The notes under the pieces are model-generated. The model did no database searches and was not told where the DNA came from. It worked only from the letters and a program-made list of their open reading frames with translations. A program made the position numbers and the translations under genes. Positions 7,470 through 13,091 of a DNA stretch of 13,091 nucleotides are shown piece after piece; position 1 is the stretch's first letter; the number at the start of each line of letters is the position of its first letter. Origin of the DNA: Magnetococcales bacterium (GTDB lineage: Bacteria > Pseudomonadota > Magnetococcia > Magnetococcales > Magnetaquicoccaceae); contig JADGCE010000076.1 of NCBI GenBank assembly GCA_015229095.1, positions 1 to 13,091 on the forward strand, written 5' to 3'.

Positions 7470-9078
7470 GATCGACAGGATAGTCAAACGTGCAGGGCAG
7501 GTTTTGGCAGTAGGCGTGGTCGGTGACAAAATCCAGGATCAGCCGATAAATATGGAAATGGGCAAACTTGTCCAGCTTTTCCATCTTGCCCCCCCGGAAC
7601 ACCAACAGGCGATTGATCAATAAACGGTCGGCAACCCCTTCAAAGTAACCCAGTTTTTCATACTCTCCGATGCCACCCGGCAGGGGTGGCAAATGGTCGC
7701 TGACCACAATGATGAGGGCGGTGGGATCCAACGCCATCAGGCGATTGAGATAACCGGCCAGTGCCTTGGTACGGTAGTGGTATTGGTTGATAATTTTTCC
7801 CACGGCTTCGGGCAGCTCCGGGAGCGTAAACAGGGGTGGACCCGCCCGGTCCAGTTCAAAGGGAAAATGGCCATAAACGGTCAACAGATAGTTAAAAAAC
7901 GGTTTTTTCTGTTCGATCGACCGTTTGACAAAATCCAGATTTTGCGCAAAAAGCTCTTCGTCAAAGAAAAATTTATTGTTTTCCTCTGGACCCTTGGAGA
8001 GATAGGTCTCCCGGGTTGGCACATATTCCCTGGCAAAATAGACGGCGTCAAAGTCGATGCCTTTGTAGGCGAGCACGGTATTGAAAAATTCCGGCATGTA
8101 GGCATTGGAAGCGGTGCTGACATAGCCCAAACTTCTCAAAATACTGGGCAGACAATAGGTTTTTGAACCCGTAAACATGTTAAATTCTATCTCATCAAAC
8201 TCCTGGAAAGCAGGCACGCCGCAGAGTACCTCAAACTCGGGCTGGGCCGTATATCCGCCAAAGATGGGAGAGACGGAAAATCCCTGTTTGTTGCCCACCA
8301 GTTTGAGATAATCCGGGTGCGCAGGCTGGAGGGTTTTGGGAACCTTGTCGAGGAGGGTTGGGTCGATAAAACTTTCCATGACAATCAGATGGACATTTTT
8401 CCCGTTGCTCTTTTGGGCCAGTGCCTCCGGCACGCGGAGCGACAGGGATTCGATGTTGCGAAAATTTTCCAAACTTTGCACCGTTTCCCTGCGTTTGGCC
8501 TCATTGTAGAGGGAGGTGGCCAACCGCCCGTTGTATTCCACGTTGATCAGATTGGAGTAATAGATGATTTCAATGGTGAGGCGTTTGAATAGCTGAATAA
8601 ACTCTTTGGGATGGTACACGGGTGCGGCAAGGAGGAGCACGATGGGCAGCAGAAGCAGCACACCCAGAGCGGTTTTTCTGCTTTTGAGAGGGGGCATGCG
8701 CAAGCAGGTGACAAAGAGAACAACGGGCACCAGCACAATCGCACCCAGCACCAGGGAGAGACCCGGCTCCAGAACCCCCATCAACTCAGGCAGTTGGTGA
8801 AACTCCACCCATTTGGGAATACGGGAAAAGCGCAGATAATAATAGTCATGACCCAGATAGAGAGCGGCCAACGGCAAAGCGGCCACCAGAGGCTGCCAGC
8901 GGGAGGGCTTGGTGAAAAAGTTCAAACAGCCGTAGAGACAGAGCAGGAGGGGGATCTCCATGCGCCAGACACCCTTGGTCAGTTCGATGATGGGTGAAAA
9001 AGCGATATAAAGAAAGGCAATGACCAGGAATGCGACATACCGGTTCAGAAAAATCGACCGAACGAGGGGGAAGGGCAT
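7417..9078 (-). CDS. LTA synthase/OpgB-like membrane sulfatase-family enzyme
   Basis: A 553-residue protein of the alkaline-phosphatase superfamily, LtaS/MdoB-type. About five hydrophobic helices (roughly 11-31, 40-55, 62-76, 105-125, 137-153) precede a catalytic domain from about residue 228, expected outside the inner membrane. Landmarks matching the family are E235 (VMESF), putative nucleophile T277 (GGYTAQPEF), H404 (VYGHFPF) and D461/H462 (SDHLPPL), corresponding to the metal ligands and catalytic Thr of LTA synthase. In Gram-negatives such enzymes transfer phosphoglycerol or phosphoethanolamine to periplasmic glucans, polysaccharides or lipids; the substrate here cannot be read from sequence. 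ATG 9078 is chosen for the upstream AGGA at 5-nt spacing and the TM-preceding N-terminus; an in-frame TTG at 9159 would add 27 non-hydrophobic residues. It is transcribed divergently from the CHASE kinase and overlaps the left operon tail-to-tail. Confidence 0.88.
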   Translation of the reverse strand: MPFPLVRSIFLNRYVAFLVIAFLYIAFSPIIELTKGVWRMEIPLLLCLYGCLNFFTKPSRWQPLVAALPLAALYLGHDYYYLRFSRIPKWVEFHQLPELMGVLEPGLSLVLGAIVLVPVVLFVTCLRMPPLKSRKTALGVLLLLPIVLLLAAPVYHPKEFIQLFKRLTIEIIYYSNLINVEYNGRLATSLYNEAKRRETVQSLENFRNIESLSLRVPEALAQKSNGKNVHLIVMESFIDPTLLDKVPKTLQPAHPDYLKLVGNKQGFSVSPIFGGYTAQPEFEVLCGVPAFQEFDEIEFNMFTGSKTYCLPSILRSLGYVSTASNAYMPEFFNTVLAYKGIDFDAVYFAREYVPTRETYLSKGPEENNKFFFDEELFAQNLDFVKRSIEQKKPFFNYLLTVYGHFPFELDRAGPPLFTLPELPEAVGKIINQYHYRTKALAGYLNRLMALDPTALIIVVSDHLPPLPGGIGEYEKLGYFEGVADRLLINRLLVFRGGKMEKLDKFAHFHIYRLILDFVTDHAYCQNLPCTFDYPVDREAYRNDYHTIMGLASR

Positions 9079-9130
9079 GGGGATCCTGAAGGGAAGGACT
9101 TTATTGGGGAAGCTGCCACGGGACGCTTGG

Positions 9131-9159
9131 AGGGTACTCTCCAGCGGCGCAAAAGTCAA
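9131..9159 (-). promoter_or_regulatory. Candidate sigma70-type promoter for the LtaS-like gene
   Basis: On the minus strand TTGACT (9159-9154) and TACCCT (9136-9131) are separated by exactly 17 nt. The -35 matches consensus at 5 of 6 positions; the -10 is weaker (T, A and final T kept). It would give a leader of roughly 45 nt before ATG 9078. This is consensus matching only. Confidence 0.4.
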
Positions 9160-9222
9160 TTAAAAAAGGGATGGCATCGTGACAAATCAGGGGCAACAGG
9201 TTGTGGTAGCGCTGTTTTTGTC

Positions 9223-9251
9223 TGGACATCACTAACCGGTTCTGTTATGAA
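9223..9251 (+). promoter_or_regulatory. Candidate extended -10 promoter for the CHASE hybrid kinase
   Basis: TGGACA (9223-9228, 5 of 6 to the -35 consensus) is followed after 17 nt by TATGAA (9246-9251), preceded by TGT, which resembles an extended -10. Transcription would start near 9258, about 78 nt before ATG 9336. The match is reasonable but unproven. Confidence 0.38.
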
Positions 9252-9253
9252 CC
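9238..9253. promoter_or_regulatory. Small inverted repeat over the predicted rightward -10
   Basis: GGTTC (9238-9242) and GAACC (9249-9253) form a perfect 5-bp dyad around TGTTAT. It covers the proposed -10 of the CHASE kinase promoter, a position typical of a repressor or autoregulator operator. It is short enough to occur by chance. Confidence 0.25.
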
Positions 9254-9335
9254 CCGGAGCGGGCCTCTTACGGAAACACCGAATCTTGCGCCGCACACGT
9301 TGACACCCTTTTTCAAGCCCATGGGCAACCTTCCG

Positions 9336-12300
9336 ATGAAAACAACCTATAAAATATTGCCTTGGCTGGTGTTTTTCATCGGGGCCCTCTTCTCTTTCCG
9401 GTTGTATCAAGTCGCCCTTCACGATATACACATCAATCTTACAGATGATTTTGAATATCGGACACGGGAAATCGTGGAGCGCATCGTGCTGCGCATGGCC
9501 GCGCAAGAACAGGTGTTGTTGGGCGTCCGGGGGCTGTACGTCGCCTCCACGCACGTGGACAGAAAGGAGTTCCGCGACTATGTGCGCGCACTGCAATTGG
9601 AAAACAGATATCCTGGCATTCAGGGGGTCGGTTTTTCGTTGTTCATCCCGCCAGACAAAAAGGAGGCGCATATCGCCGCCATTCGCCAGGAGGGATTTCC
9701 CGAATACAGCGTGCGCCCGCCTGGAGAACGGGAGGTGTATTCGGCCATCATCTATCTGGAGCCGTTTACCGCCCGCAACCAGCGCGCCTTCGGTTACGAT
9801 ATGTATTCCGAAGCGGTGCGCCGAACCGCCATGGGACGGGCACGGGATTCCGGGCAGACCGCCCTGTCCGGCAAGGTCAAATTGGTGCAGGAGGATGGCC
9901 AGAAAGAGCAGGCCGGGTTTTTGCTGTATGTGCCTGTCTATGCATCGACAAACACGATGGAAACACCCGAGGAACGCCGCTCCCATTTCCGTGGGTGGGC
10001 CTATTCCCCCTTTCGCATGGATGACTTGATGGAAGGGGTGTTGGGTCAATGGGACAACAGTCTCGATTTGGAAATTTTTGATGGTACGCAACTCTCCGCC
10101 GAGACCCTGATGCATGATGCCGACGGTCGATTGTCGATGGACCCCAGCGTGACCCCCTCCCTGTTTCAACAGACCGCAACCGTCGAGATAGCGGGCCGTA
10201 TCTGGACAGTCAAAGTACGCTCTCTGCCCCTCTTTGAGACCCAGATGGATGTACTGCGGCCCGTGACGGTTGGGCTGGTGGGTCTGCTGACCAGCCTGTT
10301 GCTCGCTCTGCTGGTCTGGACGTTGGCGACCAGTCGGGAACGGGCGGTTGCCATGGCGCAAAAAATTACCAGCAAATTGCAGGGCAGTGAAGCCCATCTG
10401 ACCTCCGTTCTCAACACCGTGTTCAACGGCATTGTCACCATTGATGCCCATGGCACGATCCAGACGGTCAATCTGGCAGTGGAACGGCTATTCGGCTATC
10501 ACTCGGCTGATTTGTTGGGAAAAAACGTCAAAATCCTCATGCCGGAGCCGTTTCAGAGTGCCCATGATGGCTATCTGCATAATTATCGACACACAGGAAA
10601 AGCCAAGATTATCGGCATTGGCCGGGAAGTGGTGGGAAAACGCCGGGACGGCACCCTCTTTCCCATGGAGCTGGCGGTCGGCGAGATGCGGATAAATAGC
10701 CAGCAGTTGTTTGTGGGCGTCATTACCGATATTACTGCCCGCAAAATGGCCGAGCAGGCCTTGCAGGCGGCCAAGGAGCTGGCCGATCAAGCCAACCGTT
10801 CCAAGAGCGATTTTTTGGCCAACATGAGTCACGAAATCCGCACCCCCATGAATGCCATCATCGGTATGAGTTATTTGGCCTTGCAAACAGAGTTGACCGA
10901 GCGGCAGCATGGCTATCTCAGTAAAATCCAGATTTCCGCCCAATCCCTGTTGGGGATCATCAATGACATTCTGGATTTTTCCAAGATTGAGGCGGGTAAA
11001 TTGGTCATGGAGTCCCTCCCCTTTTCCCTGGATGAGATACTCGACAATCTTGCCACCCTCGTCAGCCTCAAGGCCGAGGAGAATGGGCTCGAACTGCTCT
11101 TTTCCCGTGCATCGGAGATTCCCGACAACCTGGTGGGGGATGGTATGCGGTTGGGTCAGATCCTGGCCAATCTGGCCAACAATGCGCTCAAATTTACCGA
11201 GCAGGGGGAGGTCTGGGTCGGGGTGGAGCGTGTGCAGGAGATCGGAGAGCGGTTGCAGTTGCGTTTTACCGTCCGGGATACCGGTATCGGCATGACCCCG
11301 GAACAGTCGGCCAAGCTGTTCCAGGCCTTCACCCAGGCGGACACATCCACCACCCGCCGCTATGGTGGCACCGGTTTGGGACTTTCCATTTGCAAAAGAC
11401 TGGTCGCCCTGATGGAGGGCGACATCCAGGTCACCAGCGCGGCGGGTCTGGGCAGCACCTTTGTCTTCACCGCCTGGTTTGGCAAAGGGGCGGATCAGCC
11501 GGAAAATACCACCCGGCAAATGGCAGACTGGTCCGGCATGCGGGTGCTGATCGTGGATGACTCTCCCTCCGCCACCGTGATTCTCTCAGAAATGCTGCGC
11601 ACTCTACACTGCCAACCCACAGAGGTCCATTCGGGGCTGGAGGCCCTGGCCGCCCTGGAAGCGGATCAGCAAAACAGTGCGGCAAACCGTTATCGCCTGG
11701 TCCTGATGGACTGGAAGATGCCCCATCTGTCGGGTCTTGAGACCATCCGACGCATCCAGACATCCCCTCGCATCACGCAGCCTCTGGAATATATCATGGT
11801 GACGGCGTACAGCCGGGACGAGATTGTGCCGGAAGCCCGCGCCTTGGGGGTAAGAGGGGTCTTGTGCAAGCCCGTCAATCCCTCTCTGCTGTTGAATACA
11901 TTGTTACAGGTGTTTGGCACCGGGTGTCTGCCTGGGCAAGGGGTGCGCCGGCCCCAGGCGGATCGGGATGCAGGCATTTTGCAGGATATCGCCTCTGCCC
12001 GGGTGTTGCTGGCTGAGGACAACCCGATCAACCAGCAGGTGGCCACCGAATTGTTGGAGGGGTTTGGCCTGCAGGTCACCATCGCCCACAACGGCAAGGA
12101 GGCGGTGGCGCAGGTGCAACAGGGTTCGTTTGAGCTGGTGCTCATGGATGTGCAGATGCCGGAGATGGATGGTTTGGAAGCCACCCGGCAGATCCGACTG
12201 GATCCCCGTTTTGCCACGCTGCCCATCCTGGCGATGACAGCCCATGCCATGACGGGGGACAGGGAGAAGAGCCTGGCCGCAGGCATGAACGATCACCTGA

Positions 12301-13073
12301 CCAAACCCATCGACCCGGAGGTGCTGCTGAAACGGCTTGGCCAATGGCTTCCCAAAAAGGTGCGCTCCACGCTCCCGCCATCAGCGGGAAGCCAACAGGG
12401 AAAACCGCCTGCCGATGCTGACCTGGAACGGCAAAGGGGCTTGGAAAGGCTGGGCCGTTGCCTGCCAGAGATCGATTGGCAGGCCAGTTTGCACCGGGTA
12501 AACGGCAATCTGCGCTTGATGGAAAAGCTGCTGCGGGAGTTTTACCAAGACTACCAGAAAACGCCGGAAGCTTTGCACGCCTTGCGAACCCGCGAGGATT
12601 TTGCGACGATGCAGCGGATTGCCCACACCCTCAAAGGGGTGGCAGCCTCTCTGGGTGCCGACGCCCTGAAGCACTCTGCTGGCCATTTGGAAACGGGTTT
12701 GAAGGAAAAAGAGTATGACGCCGTGGAGTCACTGCTTCCCCCCCTGGTGAAGGCCCTGGAGGCGTTTTTGCAGGGTATCGCCCGGTTGTCCGCAGAGGAG
12801 CCATCCCCGGTTGAGCAGCCCCCGGCAGCATCGGCGATGGAACCCCTGGACAAACAGCGGCTGGCGCCTTTGCTGGGGGAATTCAAAAAATGGCTGGAGG
12901 CGGGACGGGCCACACAGTCTGCCGCTACACTGGCAGAGATTCGGAAGCTTCTGGGCCAGCAGCAGCCTGCGCTTTTGCACCGCCTTGGGGAGCGGCTGGA
13001 TGATTTTGAGTATGAAGAGGCCCTGGAGCTGCTCCAGCAGTGGGCAATCACTATAAACGTGGAGTTGGAATGA
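9336..13073 (+). CDS. CHASE-domain hybrid histidine kinase with FixL-like PAS, two REC domains and HPt
   Basis: A 1245-residue membrane phosphorelay kinase. In order: TM1 (about 8-24), periplasmic CHASE domain (about 37-234; family signatures RNQRAFGYDM, ARDSGQTALSGKV, LLYVPVY), TM2 (about 308-330), PAS (351-469), HisKA with H499 in SHEIRTPMN, HATPase_c (N-box near 609, DTGIGM near 647, GGTGLGL near 676), REC1 (from 735, D792; MDG is replaced by LSG downstream of the Asp), REC2 (from 888, D938), HPt with H1097 in HTLKG, and a tail (about 1169-1245). CHASE domains bind small extracellular ligands; the ligand is unknown. The PAS keeps FixL haem-pocket residues (H410, R430), so it may also sense O2. 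The catalytic core closely resembles the five-PAS kinase, pointing to duplicated cores with different sensors. ATG 9336 is chosen for the short basic N-terminus before TM1; ATG 9321 is a possible alternative and neither has a strong ribosome site. It ends in an ATGA overlap with the next gene. Confidence 0.92.
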   Translation: MKTTYKILPWLVFFIGALFSFRLYQVALHDIHINLTDDFEYRTREIVERIVLRMAAQEQVLLGVRGLYVASTHVDRKEFRDYVRALQLENRYPGIQGVGFSLFIPPDKKEAHIAAIRQEGFPEYSVRPPGEREVYSAIIYLEPFTARNQRAFGYDMYSEAVRRTAMGRARDSGQTALSGKVKLVQEDGQKEQAGFLLYVPVYASTNTMETPEERRSHFRGWAYSPFRMDDLMEGVLGQWDNSLDLEIFDGTQLSAETLMHDADGRLSMDPSVTPSLFQQTATVEIAGRIWTVKVRSLPLFETQMDVLRPVTVGLVGLLTSLLLALLVWTLATSRERAVAMAQKITSKLQGSEAHLTSVLNTVFNGIVTIDAHGTIQTVNLAVERLFGYHSADLLGKNVKILMPEPFQSAHDGYLHNYRHTGKAKIIGIGREVVGKRRDGTLFPMELAVGEMRINSQQLFVGVITDITARKMAEQALQAAKELADQANRSKSDFLANMSHEIRTPMNAIIGMSYLALQTELTERQHGYLSKIQISAQSLLGIINDILDFSKIEAGKLVMESLPFSLDEILDNLATLVSLKAEENGLELLFSRASEIPDNLVGDGMRLGQILANLANNALKFTEQGEVWVGVERVQEIGERLQLRFTVRDTGIGMTPEQSAKLFQAFTQADTSTTRRYGGTGLGLSICKRLVALMEGDIQVTSAAGLGSTFVFTAWFGKGADQPENTTRQMADWSGMRVLIVDDSPSATVILSEMLRTLHCQPTEVHSGLEALAALEADQQNSAANRYRLVLMDWKMPHLSGLETIRRIQTSPRITQPLEYIMVTAYSRDEIVPEARALGVRGVLCKPVNPSLLLNTLLQVFGTGCLPGQGVRRPQADRDAGILQDIASARVLLAEDNPINQQVATELLEGFGLQVTIAHNGKEAVAQVQQGSFELVLMDVQMPEMDGLEATRQIRLDPRFATLPILAMTAHAMTGDREKSLAAGMNDHLTKPIDPEVLLKRLGQWLPKKVRSTLPPSAGSQQGKPPADADLERQRGLERLGRCLPEIDWQASLHRVNGNLRLMEKLLREFYQDYQKTPEALHALRTREDFATMQRIAHTLKGVAASLGADALKHSAGHLETGLKEKEYDAVESLLPPLVKALEAFLQGIARLSAEEPSPVEQPPAASAMEPLDKQRLAPLLGEFKKWLEAGRATQSAATLAEIRKLLGQQQPALLHRLGERLDDFEYEEALELLQQWAITINVELE

Positions 13074-13091
13074 ACGAAAGCGAGCCTCTGC
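13070..13091 (+). CDS. Start of a downstream gene, truncated by the window edge
   Basis: ATG at 13070 overlaps the hybrid kinase stop in an ATGA junction and has GGAG (13061-13064) five bases upstream. Only seven codons are visible, beginning M-N-E-S-E-P-L. No function can be read from this. By analogy with the left block, where a hybrid kinase is followed by REC-output genes, a response regulator is likely (inference). Confidence 0.6.

Noticed and set aside
9079..9159. Longer N-terminus of the LtaS-like enzyme from TTG 9159
   Set aside because: It would put the translation start on the candidate -35 element and add 27 residues unlike the family; ATG 9078 has AGGA at 5 nt.
9300..9305. Perfect TTGACA -35 box just before the CHASE kinase
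   Set aside because: No -10-like hexamer lies 16-18 nt downstream; the TATAAA-like bases near 9348 are too far away and inside the gene.
9156..10451. 431-codon open frame on the minus strand opposite the CHASE domain
   Set aside because: The plus strand encodes a clear TM-CHASE-TM region; the minus translation is low-complexity and shows no family motif.
1..13091. CRISPR array, prophage, insertion sequence, toxin-antitoxin or RNA gene
   Set aside because: No spaced direct repeats, transposase or integrase motifs, terminal inverted repeats, tRNA-like folds or small toxin-like pairs were seen; the window is filled by signalling genes and one envelope enzyme.

Overview
The window is almost entirely signal-transduction genes from what looks like a Gram-negative proteobacterium. 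The evidence is moderately GC-rich DNA, AGGAG-type ribosome sites, GTG starts, overlapping ATGA junctions, large membrane hybrid kinases and a periplasm-facing CHASE domain. The density of PAS and hybrid kinases, together with haemerythrin, suits an environmental, oxygen-gradient-seeking bacterium. A magnetotactic or other microaerophilic lineage is possible, but the sequence does not prove any taxon.

Left block, + strand (89-7439), probably one operon. It begins with a bacteriohemerythrin carrying all seven diiron ligands. Next comes a 1527-residue hybrid histidine kinase: TM hairpin, HAMP-like segment, five PAS, HisKA, ATPase, two REC, HPt and a tail domain. It is followed by a REC-PP2C phosphatase and a soluble REC-histidine kinase. 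Gaps are 38 nt, 21 nt and a 4-nt overlap. The likely logic is a phosphorelay in which the HPt of the large kinase passes phosphate to one or both of the paralogous REC proteins. The outputs would be Ser/Thr dephosphorylation of an unseen partner and a second round of kinase signalling.

Middle, - strand (7417-9078): an LTA-synthase/OpgB-like alkaline-phosphatase-superfamily membrane enzyme. It converges on the left operon with a 23-bp coding overlap, and an inverted repeat spans the junction.

Right block, + strand (9336 to the end): a second hybrid kinase with a periplasmic CHASE domain, one FixL-like PAS, HisKA, ATPase, two REC, HPt and the same type of tail. It overlaps the start of a further gene that is cut off by the window edge. 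The 257-bp divergent intergenic region (9079-9335) holds a plausible sigma70-type promoter in each direction and a small inverted repeat over the rightward -10.

The most interesting theme is oxygen/redox sensing by three chemistries in 13 kb: diiron haemerythrin, a PAS resembling flavin-binding Aer/NifL/MmoS domains, and a PAS keeping the FixL haem ligand and distal arginine at the exact spacing. No mobile elements, CRISPR arrays or RNA genes were seen. Bases 1-88 hold no recognisable gene of their own.
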